From an uncultured Collinsella sp. (GTDB taxonomy: Bacteria; Actinomycetota; Coriobacteriia; Coriobacteriales; Coriobacteriaceae): DNA of 6,335 bases. The stretch spans positions 1 through 6,335 of the forward strand of contig CALBOJ010000062.1 in the NCBI GenBank assembly GCA_937896835.1, read 5' to 3'. A program made the translations under genes and the position numbers. Shown piece after piece: positions 1-6,190 of the stretch (within the stretch, counting starts at the first letter, position 1; each line of letters begins with the position of its first letter). Under the pieces are notes generated by a model, which saw nothing but the letters and a program-made list of their open reading frames with translations, made no database searches and had not been told where the DNA came from.

Positions 1-1390
1 GGTCGGTGCCGTCGGCACCCTCGCCGCCCTCGGAGTCTGTGGTCTCCTTTTTGGGAACGGTAATGGTCACGCGCGCCACACCCGATGTCTTAGTGTCGTA
101 GCGAACCTTTTCGCCGTTCTTGGTAACCGTGACATCGGAGGGCTTGGACGTGGTGATCTCAATCGAGGACTTAGGCGTGTACTCCTGTTCAAAGGGACCG
201 GTCGCCTGGGCGCCGTAGACCGATTTACCGTCGACCTTGACCTCAATCCAGGCGGTCTTGCCCTTGGCAACGGAGACCTTGACCTTGATGACCTCGTCCT
301 CTTCCTTTTTCGCCGTCGACTTGGCGGCGTCCGAATCGGCAGAATCCGTCGCCTCGTCGGTGCCTTCATCCTCGTCAACGGATTCGGTCTTCTTGGAAAA
401 CTTCTTGGTCGTCGTCTTGGTGGCCGCGGTCGACTCGGGCGTCGACTCGGGTGCAGGAGAGCCGCAGCCACGCAGAAGGACCACGATGAGCAAAATCAGC
501 AAAAGCGCCACGGCACCGATGCCGGCGTAGATGATACGCGGATCGAGTCCATTGTTCTGGGGAGCGCGTCCACCGCTGCGTGCGCGATTGGAGCCACCAC
601 GACCATTCCCCTGCGGCATGCGGGCGCGACCGCTATCGGGACGACCACGATATCCGCCTTGGCGCTGCGAGCCACGCTGGCCCGAACGCGGCGCAAGCTC
701 GCCACGGTTCTGATAGTCACGCTGGCCAGAGCGAAGCGCCGAAGAGCGCTGCCAGCAAGGCTGCGATTGCGAACGCAGACGCGGCGTCACCTGGGTGGTA
801 TCGGCGTTGGCGTAAGCACCACGGGAACGCCCGGCAGAAACTCCGCGATAACCACGAGCGGAGTAGCCACCGTCGCCGTAACCGGCGCGAGGATCACGGC
901 TCAACCCGCGAGCGGCGGGAAGCGCACGGTCATCCGGCATGGGCGCACTGCGAAAGCGATCTCGCTGAGAACGAATCTCCTCGCTAGAGCCCGTCTCGGT
1001 GATATAGCCCGCCTGCGGAGGACGCTGACCGTACCGCGTCGAGCGTCCACCCTGAACCATCAGAAAGCGTCCGTTATCGACCGACGAACGCGAGTTAACG
1101 TAGCCGGCAGCATCTTGAAAACGACCGCCCTGCTGCGAAGTCTCGCGTTCATATGCCATGAGGTCGTCAAAATAAGCGTTGACGACCTCGCGCGGGTTAA
1201 GCCCCAAAAAGCGAGCGTAGCTCGAAATCATCCCCTGCGCATAGCCACGCGGGGGCATCGATGCAAAGTTACCGGTCTCGAAAAACTCGATGATCTGCGG
1301 CCTGATTTTGATGGTGTTGGCGACCTGCTGGATGGAAAGGCCCATCCGGCGACGCTGCTCGAGCAGCATGTCACCAAAGCGTGCAGCCAT
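1..1390 (-). CDS. rodZ: RodZ-like protein: helix-turn-helix, Arg-rich linker, membrane helix, extracytoplasmic domain (partial)
   Basis: RodZ proteins link the MreB cytoskeleton to the cell-wall machinery in rods; that role is inferred here from family only. The frame is open for 463 codons from ATG 1390 to the left edge with no stop, so the 3' end is missing. Residues 1-82 form a RodZ-type helix-turn-helix (RRRMGLSIQQVANTIKI, then YARFLGLNPREVV). Residues 83-284 are low-complexity and disordered, with about 35 arginines, many G, S, Q and Y, and no lysine. A single membrane helix spans about 286-306 (IIYAGIGAVALLLILL and on). Next comes a T/E/K/D-rich linker, then a beta-rich segment from about 365 (VSVAKGKTAWIEVKVDGKSVYG) resembling the RodZ C-terminal domain (DUF4115). 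The start overlaps the ftsK stop as TGATG and has a strong RBS. The ftsK-rodZ order also occurs in Firmicutes. The architecture is firm; the MreB connection is not shown by the sequence. Confidence 0.88.
   Translation of the reverse strand, partial: MAARFGDMLLEQRRRMGLSIQQVANTIKIRPQIIEFFETGNFASMPPRGYAQGMISSYARFLGLNPREVVNAYFDDLMAYERETSQQGGRFQDAAGYVNSRSSVDNGRFLMVQGGRSTRYGQRPPQAGYITETGSSEEIRSQRDRFRSAPMPDDRALPAARGLSRDPRAGYGDGGYSARGYRGVSAGRSRGAYANADTTQVTPRLRSQSQPCWQRSSALRSGQRDYQNRGELAPRSGQRGSQRQGGYRGRPDSGRARMPQGNGRGGSNRARSGGRAPQNNGLDPRIIYAGIGAVALLLILLIVVLLRGCGSPAPESTPESTAATKTTTKKFSKKTESVDEDEGTDEATDSADSDAAKSTAKKEEDEVIKVKVSVAKGKTAWIEVKVDGKSVYGAQATGPFEQEYTPKSSIEITTSKPSDVTVTKNGEKVRYDTKTSGVARVTITVPKKETTDSEGGEGADGTD
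429..452 (-). repeat. 12-bp tandem repeat in the rodZ-like gene
   Basis: Two adjacent 12-base copies (429-440 and 441-452) differ only in the last base and encode the repeated residues PEST-PEST just outside the membrane helix. In-frame 12-bp repeats of this kind let a linker gain or lose four residues by slippage without breaking the frame. Confidence 0.8.
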
Positions 1391-4164
1391 CAGAATCCTC
1401 CAAACTCACGATCTTCACGTGCCATCTCGGCGTCGACAGACTCCAACGCGGCGAGCCCCTCCTCATCCAGCAGGACCTCGCGCGGCTTGGAACCGTCGGG
1501 CGGGCCGACGACACCCTTTTCTTCCAGCATGTCCATAATACGCCCGGCGCGCGCATAGCCAACCTTGAGGCGGCGTTGCAGGCCAGATGTGGAGCCCAGC
1601 TGCGATTCCACCACAATATGGGCGGCTTCCCAGATAAGCGGGTCGTCATCTTGCGGCTCGGCTACGCCCGTGCGAACAATGCCGCCGCCACCAGCCATGG
1701 ACATGGAAGCAGGCGCCACGGCAGACAGAATCTCCTCGTGGTAGTCGGGCTCGCTTTGCGACTTAACGAACTCGACGATCTCGTTGATCTCGTCGTCCGA
1801 GACAAAACAGCCCTGGATACGGCGGGGCTTGCCCCAGTCGACCTTGGAGAACAGCATGTCGCCCAAACCAGTAAGCTTTTCGGCGCCCATCTGGTCGATA
1901 ATGACGCGGGAATCGATGCCCGTAGCCACGTTAAAGGCGATACGGTTGGTGATATTGGCCTTAATAAGGCCCGTCACCACGTTGGAGCTGGGGCGCTGCG
2001 TAGCCACAATAAGGTGGATACCGGCGGCACGGCCCAACTGGGCGATACGGACGATCGAGGCCTCGACATCCTTGCCGGCGACCATCATCAGGTCCGAAAG
2101 CTCGTCGATGATGATGACCAGATAGGGCATCTTTTGCGGCGGGTTATCGTAATGCTCAAACTCGCCGGCGGCCTGCTTTTCGTTATACGTCGAGATCTTG
2201 CGGACGTTGAGACGCTCGAAGACCTTCAGGCGACGCTCCATCTCGGACACGGCCCACTGCAGCGCACTGGCCGCCTGCTTGGGCTCGGTCACCACGGGCA
2301 CGTAGAGATGCGGCAGGCCGTTATAGCCCGCAAGCTCGACGCGCTTGGGGTCGACCATGATCAGGCGAACGTCCTCGGGAAGGGCACGCATGAGCAGGGT
2401 CGTGATGATGGAGTTGATCATGACCGACTTACCCGAACCGGTGGTGCCGGCGATAAGCAGGTGGGGCATCTTGGCGAGGTCGGCGACAACCGGCGTGCCC
2501 TCGGCATCGCGACCGATAGCAAGCTCGAGCGGACCGCCCTTCACATAGGGAAGCACGTCGCCCAGGTTGACGTTCTGACGCTTGCGATTGGGAATCTCGA
2601 TACCAACGAGCGAGGTGCCGGGGATCGGCGCGAAGATGCGCACCGACTGGGCGGCAAGCGAAAGCGCGATATCGTCCTCGAGGCTCGAGATCTTGCTCAC
2701 GCGCTCGCCCTCACCGGGCTGCAGCTTAAAGGTCGTGACCGTGGGGCCGGCAATCCAGCCGACAACGCGGGCGCTACGGCCAAACTCAAGCAAGGTGGAC
2801 TGCAATGACTCGGCAGTCTGTTCCAGCTCCTTGTCAGAAGACGCGGCGGACGCCGACTGCGGGTTGGCGTGCAGGATTTCGAGCGGCGGGAGCTTGAGGC
2901 CATCCTCTTGTTCGCCCTCGGCGTCGGCAGTGGTACCGTCCGCTCCCCCATCGCCGGCTGCAACAGGAGCAGTGGAAGCCGTAGAGGAGGAAGCATCGGA
3001 AACCTTGGGATGCTTTAGGAAGTCGGGGATCTGCGGAGCTGCCGAAACGGGATTCACGGCAAACGGCGGCTCTGACTCGTCAGCCTTGTCCGGGTCGTCT
3101 TCTATCGAAAACTGTCCGGTGACCTGTCCTGCCTTGACACGGCGACGCGGCAGCAAGGTGGTCTTGGCGGTCTCGAGCGGAGTCTCCTCGTCATCGCCCT
3201 CGGTGAGCTCGATTTCGCTATCGGACCAAGACGGGTCGGGCTCGCTCGTGTTGAGCTTGGGTGCGACCTTGTCCTTCTTGGCATGGCGGCGCGGCAGCAG
3301 TGTGGTCTTGGCGCGCTCGGCCTCCACGGCCTCGGACACGTCGACAAACGGGTCATCGTCCTCGTCGTCATCCAAAACCGCATCGACATCGCCACCCATG
3401 ACCGTGGTCACGGCAACGTCAGTTCCCTTCTGACGCAGAATGCTCAGGTGAGGACGGACGGCGCCGGGAACCGACAGGGCCTCCTCATCGCCCCACGGGC
3501 TCGCATTGACATCGGCACGACGACGCTCGGCAAAATCGGCAGCACGATCACGTGCGGAGCGCAAAACACCGCCCACCGAAAAGCCGATAATGACCAAGCC
3601 AACGACGACAAGTCCCAGCAAGACAACCATGGCAATAGGTTTACCCAGGGCGTTTTGCAAGGTACTTGCGATAAAGGCGCCAATGTAGCCGCCCGACGCG
3701 GAAAGGTTCTGCGGCGTAAACATGAGGTCGCACGAATCGCTCGTGCCCGGCACCATCAGCGAAAGGATAGAGACAATGGCCACAAAGACCACGGCGCCAC
3801 CCGCAACCGAGCGAATGTTGAGCGGCGAGTCCTCACCCAAAAAGAGCGTGGCGGCAAACAGCAAGATGACGATCGGCAACACGTAGGCGCCCAGGCCAAA
3901 GCCGAGGTGATAGAAACCGGCGACAGCAGCCGTCACGGGCGCCGTTGCTGGCGAAATCACGGCAATGAAGGATGCAATCGCCAAAACGGCAATGACCACG
4001 CCGGCAATATCGCGATTGGCCGAAGGCTCGACCAGGGGCTCGAACTCATCGAACTCCGCCTCGTGACCCTTATTGGCACGGAGATGGGAACCGGCACCCT
4101 TAGCAGATGCCGGTTGATTGTTGGCTTTATTGCCTTTGGCGTTTTGTGCAGATCCGCGCGCCAA
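1390..4164 (-). CDS. ftsK: DNA translocase FtsK/SpoIIIE
   Basis: FtsK is a membrane-anchored hexameric ATPase that pumps chromosomal DNA through the closing division septum. The 924-aa product has a short hydrophilic N-terminus; about four membrane helices (near 53-71, 91-110, 119-137 and 176-197); a long acidic linker (about 200-426) with an aspartate-rich run (265-271) and a duplicated AKTTLLPRR motif (285-293, 333-341); and the motor (about 427-800) with Walker A GTTGSGKS (573-580, K579) and Walker B IIIDE (684-688). Near the C-terminus lies the winged-helix gamma domain (about 842-903), which reads orienting sequences in relatives. It is shorter than E. coli FtsK because the linker is shorter. 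The start is TTG at 4162-4164: GGAGG lies six bases upstream and no ATG or GTG start fits nearby. One base separates it from the rnj stop, and its stop overlaps the next start. The family is certain; FtsK versus SpoIIIE naming is convention. Confidence 0.97.
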   Translation of the reverse strand: MARGSAQNAKGNKANNQPASAKGAGSHLRANKGHEAEFDEFEPLVEPSANRDIAGVVIAVLAIASFIAVISPATAPVTAAVAGFYHLGFGLGAYVLPIVILLFAATLFLGEDSPLNIRSVAGGAVVFVAIVSILSLMVPGTSDSCDLMFTPQNLSASGGYIGAFIASTLQNALGKPIAMVVLLGLVVVGLVIIGFSVGGVLRSARDRAADFAERRRADVNASPWGDEEALSVPGAVRPHLSILRQKGTDVAVTTVMGGDVDAVLDDDEDDDPFVDVSEAVEAERAKTTLLPRRHAKKDKVAPKLNTSEPDPSWSDSEIELTEGDDEETPLETAKTTLLPRRRVKAGQVTGQFSIEDDPDKADESEPPFAVNPVSAAPQIPDFLKHPKVSDASSSTASTAPVAAGDGGADGTTADAEGEQEDGLKLPPLEILHANPQSASAASSDKELEQTAESLQSTLLEFGRSARVVGWIAGPTVTTFKLQPGEGERVSKISSLEDDIALSLAAQSVRIFAPIPGTSLVGIEIPNRKRQNVNLGDVLPYVKGGPLELAIGRDAEGTPVVADLAKMPHLLIAGTTGSGKSVMINSIITTLLMRALPEDVRLIMVDPKRVELAGYNGLPHLYVPVVTEPKQAASALQWAVSEMERRLKVFERLNVRKISTYNEKQAAGEFEHYDNPPQKMPYLVIIIDELSDLMMVAGKDVEASIVRIAQLGRAAGIHLIVATQRPSSNVVTGLIKANITNRIAFNVATGIDSRVIIDQMGAEKLTGLGDMLFSKVDWGKPRRIQGCFVSDDEINEIVEFVKSQSEPDYHEEILSAVAPASMSMAGGGGIVRTGVAEPQDDDPLIWEAAHIVVESQLGSTSGLQRRLKVGYARAGRIMDMLEEKGVVGPPDGSKPREVLLDEEGLAALESVDAEMAREDREFGGF
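1397..1401 (-). promoter_or_regulatory. Ribosome binding site of the rodZ-like gene, inside the ftsK 3' end
   Basis: The minus strand reads GGAGG six bases before ATG 1390. It overlaps the codons for the C-terminal Gly-Gly of FtsK, ahead of the TGATG stop/start overlap. The arrangement repeats that of the rnj-ftsK junction and indicates coupled translation. Confidence 0.85.
3142..3312 (-). repeat. Duplicated AKTTLLPRR motif in the FtsK linker
   Basis: The nine-residue motif AKTTLLPRR is encoded at 3312-3286 (residues 285-293) and again at 3168-3142 (residues 333-341), 48 residues apart. Each copy follows an acidic, glutamate-rich stretch (EAVEAER, then EETPLET) and is followed by basic residues. 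The DNA of the copies differs at synonymous positions (for example the two Leu codons and the first Thr codon), so this is conserved protein sequence and not a very recent duplication. Confidence 0.85.
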
Positions 4165-4165
4165 A

Positions 4166-5836
4166 CTAAACCTCCATGACGACCGGAATGATCATCGGAC
4201 GGGTGCGCGTACGGCTCCAGATAAAGTTAGAGAGCGAATCGCGCACGGCCTTGCGAATGGCATCGGAGCCGCTGCTGGTAAAGCTAAACTTGCCCTTCTC
4301 GATCGTCTTCATGATGGCTGCGGAGGCATCCTCGGAGAACTGGTCGTCGATGGCAAACGAAACACCGCGGCCCGAGAACTCGATAGCCTCGATCTTCTTG
4401 TGCTTGAGCGAGACGATGGCTACGGCCGTGACCATACCGTCGTTGGCGAGCTTTTGGCGATCGCGCAGAACGATGGGATCGGTGTCACCGATGCGCAGAC
4501 CGTCGACATAGACGACGCCGGACTCAACGGGCGTACCGCGCTTGACGATACCGCCGCGCATCTCGAGCGTGTCACCGTTGTCGAGGATAAAGATATGATC
4601 GTCCTTAAGGCCCATCTTGCGGGCGAGCTGGGCGTGTGCCCGCAGGTGCACGGCCTCACCGTGAACCGGCATAAAGTAGGTGGGCTTGGCCATAGCCATC
4701 AGGAGCTTGAGCTCCTCCTGGCTGCCGTGGCCCGAGACATGGACGAGGGCGCGAGACTTATCCCAAACATCGCAACCAAGCTTGGCCAGGCTGTTGACGA
4801 CCTGTTGGACGGCCTTCTCGTTGCCGGGAACGGGAGTTGCCGAGAGGATAACGGTATCGCCCTCGTGGATGGAAAGCGTCTTATGCTCGCCGTTGGCCAT
4901 GCGGGACAACGCGGACAGCGGCTCGCCCTGAGAGCCGGTGCACATGACGACGATCTTGTCGTCGGGCAGGTTATCGATATCGAAGGCATCGAGGATATCG
5001 GCATCGTCGATGTTGAGGTAGCCCAGCTCGCGCGCCACGCGGGTGTTGGTGAGCATGGAACGTCCGGTCACGACGACCTTACGGCCGCACTTGCGAGCGG
5101 CGTCGCAGATCTGCTGCAGACGATGGATGTGGCTCGAGAACGACGCGACGAACACACGGCCCGGAGCGTTCTTGATGGCGTGCAGCAGGTTGGGGCCGAC
5201 TTCGGCCTCGGACTTGGTAAAGCCCGGAACCGTGGCGTTGGTGGAGTCGGAAAGCAGCAGGTCGATGCCCTGCTTGGCAAAGCGGCTGATGGCGGCATAG
5301 TCGGGCGTGACGCCGTCGATGGGCGTCTGGTCGAGCTTAAAGTCGCCCGTGTGCATAACGGTGCCCTGGTTGGTGCGAATAAACACGCCCAAAGCACCCG
5401 GAATGGAGTGCGTCATCGAGAAGAAGTCGAGCGAGATGCCACCCAGATTGACGTGGCTGCCGCCCTTGACCTCACGGAACTTGGGTGCGCGAATGCGGAA
5501 CTCGGAGAGCTTGCCCTCGATAAAACCAAGCGTCAGCTTGCTCGAGAAGATGGGCACCTTGTTGTTGAGGTCCTGCAGCAAGTACGGAAGCGAACCGGTG
5601 TGGTCCTCGTGGCCGTGGGTGACGATGATGCCGCGGAGCTTCTCCTCGTTCTCCAGAACATAGGTGTAGTCGGGAAGCACCAGGTCGATACCGGGTTGGG
5701 AATCGTCGGGGAACATGAGGCCGGCGTCGACGAGCACCATGTCGTCGCCGCACTCGAAGACCGTCATGTTCTTGCCGATGCCGTCAAGGCCGCCGAGCGG
5801 AATGATCTTCAAGGGAGATGATTTTTTAGCTGCCAT
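4166..5836 (-). CDS. rnj: Ribonuclease J (beta-CASP metallo-beta-lactamase RNase)
   Basis: RNase J enzymes are cytoplasmic zinc-dependent nucleases combining 5'-3' exonuclease and endonuclease activity in mRNA decay and rRNA maturation. The 556-aa product matches the family's usual length of about 555. Visible features in order: an N-terminal strand with PLGGLDGIGKN (13-23); metal ligands in HGHEDH (74-79); H143 in SMTHS; D165 in HTGDF; a beta-CASP insertion with FSSHIHR (233-239), TGRSM (257-261) and GSQGEP (301-306); SGHGSQEE (368-375); H392 in PVHGE; then the C-terminal domain (about 450-556). All expected catalytic residues are present. The ATG at 5836 was chosen because homology begins about ten residues after it and a purine-rich RBS precedes it; the frame stays open to 5989 but that extension looks unlike the family. 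It is the first recognised gene of the operon, one base upstream of ftsK. Family assignment is very sure; J1 versus J2 subtype cannot be told. Confidence 0.97.
   Translation of the reverse strand: MAAKKSSPLKIIPLGGLDGIGKNMTVFECGDDMVLVDAGLMFPDDSQPGIDLVLPDYTYVLENEEKLRGIIVTHGHEDHTGSLPYLLQDLNNKVPIFSSKLTLGFIEGKLSEFRIRAPKFREVKGGSHVNLGGISLDFFSMTHSIPGALGVFIRTNQGTVMHTGDFKLDQTPIDGVTPDYAAISRFAKQGIDLLLSDSTNATVPGFTKSEAEVGPNLLHAIKNAPGRVFVASFSSHIHRLQQICDAARKCGRKVVVTGRSMLTNTRVARELGYLNIDDADILDAFDIDNLPDDKIVVMCTGSQGEPLSALSRMANGEHKTLSIHEGDTVILSATPVPGNEKAVQQVVNSLAKLGCDVWDKSRALVHVSGHGSQEELKLLMAMAKPTYFMPVHGEAVHLRAHAQLARKMGLKDDHIFILDNGDTLEMRGGIVKRGTPVESGVVYVDGLRIGDTDPIVLRDRQKLANDGMVTAVAIVSLKHKKIEAIEFSGRGVSFAIDDQFSEDASAAIMKTIEKGKFSFTSSGSDAIRKAVRDSLSNFIWSRTRTRPMIIPVVMEV
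4171..4175 (-). promoter_or_regulatory. Ribosome binding site of ftsK, inside the rnj 3' end
   Basis: The minus strand reads GGAGG here, within the last codons of rnj, six bases before the TTG start at 4164. It decides the ftsK start, because no other start codon lies at suitable spacing. The rnj stop TAG (4168-4166) falls between the site and the start, so ribosomes finishing rnj are well placed to re-initiate on ftsK. Confidence 0.85.
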
Positions 5837-5850
5837 AGGTAAGTGTGGTT

Positions 5851-5857
5851 TCCTTTC
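5851..5857 (-). promoter_or_regulatory. Probable ribosome binding site of rnj
   Basis: The minus strand reads GAAAGGA, with 14 bases between it and ATG 5836. The spacing is longer than usual and the match is weaker than the GGAGG sites of the two downstream genes, so initiation here may be less efficient. No better purine-rich stretch lies closer to the ATG. Confidence 0.55.
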
Positions 5858-5924
5858 TTCGAAACGGGTCCGGAACAACCGACGGGGCGCTTCTGGCAAA
5901 CCGACCGCCGGGAACGTACAAACA

Positions 5925-5944
5925 TGCATCGCAGAGTCGATGCA
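5925..5944. promoter_or_regulatory. 7-bp inverted repeat in the rnj leader
   Basis: TGCATCG (5925-5931) and CGATGCA (5938-5944) are perfect inverted repeats around a 6-base spacer. If transcription starts at the candidate promoter just to the right, this forms a stem-loop within the first bases of the rnj mRNA. As DNA it could equally be an operator for a dimeric regulator. The octamer CATGCATC at its left end (5923-5930) recurs at 5987-5994. Confidence 0.45.
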
Positions 5945-5955
5945 ATAACCACAGT

Positions 5956-5984
5956 ATGATACCCATTTGCACAACAACAGACCA
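5956..5984 (-). promoter_or_regulatory. Weak candidate promoter of the rnj-ftsK-rodZ operon
   Basis: The minus strand has TATCAT at 5961-5956, one base from the TATAAT consensus, with an A/T-rich context. Seventeen bases upstream, TGGTCT (5984-5979) matches TTGACA at only three of six positions, so the -35 is poor and another sigma factor or an activator is possible. A start near 5948 would give a leader of about 110 bases before rnj. The placement is an inference from motif and spacing only. Confidence 0.3.
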
Positions 5985-6024
5985 CCCATGCATCAAAGCC
6001 CCATCTGAACTGGTCCATCCCGCC

Positions 6025-6165
6025 GGTCTGGTCTCAGCGGCCCCGGCACGGGCTAAGTTTCCTGCTCTACAGTCCTGCGCAAGACGGAAAGCACATTAAG
6101 TGCTTTCCTTTGCGTGCGGAACTCGCGATAAACTTAGCCCGTGCCGGGCCCGCTGAGACCAGACC
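6025..6165. repeat. 141-bp palindromic intergenic element with 36-bp arms
   Basis: The left arm (6025-6060) and right arm (6130-6165) are inverted repeats pairing at 35 of 36 positions; the one exception is a C-C mismatch between 6041 and 6149. A 69-bp spacer separates them and contains a further hairpin. The right arm also carries a small self-contained hairpin, GCCCG-TGC-CGGGC (6137-6149). Beyond the arms the pairing breaks down immediately on both sides, so the ends are sharp. No target-site duplication longer than GCC is visible next to the ends. It contains no credible coding frame. Candidates are a MITE-like or ERIC-like repeat, a structured non-coding RNA, or a bidirectional terminator between operons; the sequence alone does not decide. 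Confidence 0.85.
6078..6114. repeat. Inner hairpin within the spacer of the palindromic element
   Basis: GGAAAGCAC (6086-6094) pairs with GTGCTTTCC (6100-6108) around a 5-base loop. CGCAA (6078-6082) then pairs with TTGCG (6110-6114) across a small internal loop. With the outer 36-bp arms, nearly the whole 141-bp element can fold as one long rod. No proper T-tract follows on either strand, which argues against a simple intrinsic terminator. Confidence 0.7.
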
Positions 6166-6190
6166 TGCCAAAATGGGACAGGTTAATTTT
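6164..6190 (+). terminator. Weak terminator-like hairpin, plus-strand orientation
   Basis: CCTGCC (6164-6169) pairs with GGACAGG (6176-6182) around the loop AAAATG, with one bulged A, and is followed by TTAATTTT (6183-6190). This resembles an intrinsic terminator for rightward transcription. No plus-strand gene precedes it in the window, so it would only make sense for a transcript arising in or near the palindromic element. Its first two bases belong to the right arm of that element. The stem is short and the T-tract is interrupted. Confidence 0.3.

Noticed and set aside
461..475. LLRGC after the membrane helix, resembling a lipobox
   Set aside because: The cysteine is about 309 residues into the protein and follows a stop-transfer type helix with arginine two residues before it; lipoboxes occur at the end of N-terminal signal peptides.
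659..1558. A 299-codon plus-strand open frame over the rodZ-like gene
   Set aside because: The minus-strand frame has a recognisable helix-turn-helix, membrane helix and C-terminal domain, and joins ftsK by a stop/start overlap; the plus-strand frame shows no domain.
2377..2384. GGGAAGGG, matching the E. coli FtsK orienting sequence GGGNAGGG
   Set aside because: A single match to a seven-base motif in over 6 kb on two strands is expected by chance, and the orienting motif of this lineage is unknown.
4118..5821. A 567-codon plus-strand open frame antisense to rnj
   Set aside because: It mirrors the rnj codons almost exactly, is rich in residues expected from reversed GC-biased codons, and resembles no protein family; rnj has intact catalytic motifs. 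The same holds for the 475-codon frame at 1381-2808 antisense to ftsK.
5837..5989. Possible upstream extension of RNase J to a start at 5989
   Set aside because: The extra 51 residues (beginning MGGLLLCKWV) are not family-like and would cover the candidate promoter and ribosome binding site; the start at 5836 gives the standard family length.
5845..6099. Plus-strand 84-codon frame in the rnj upstream region
   Set aside because: It overlaps the rnj leader and one arm of the palindrome, has no ribosome binding site and no recognisable domain.
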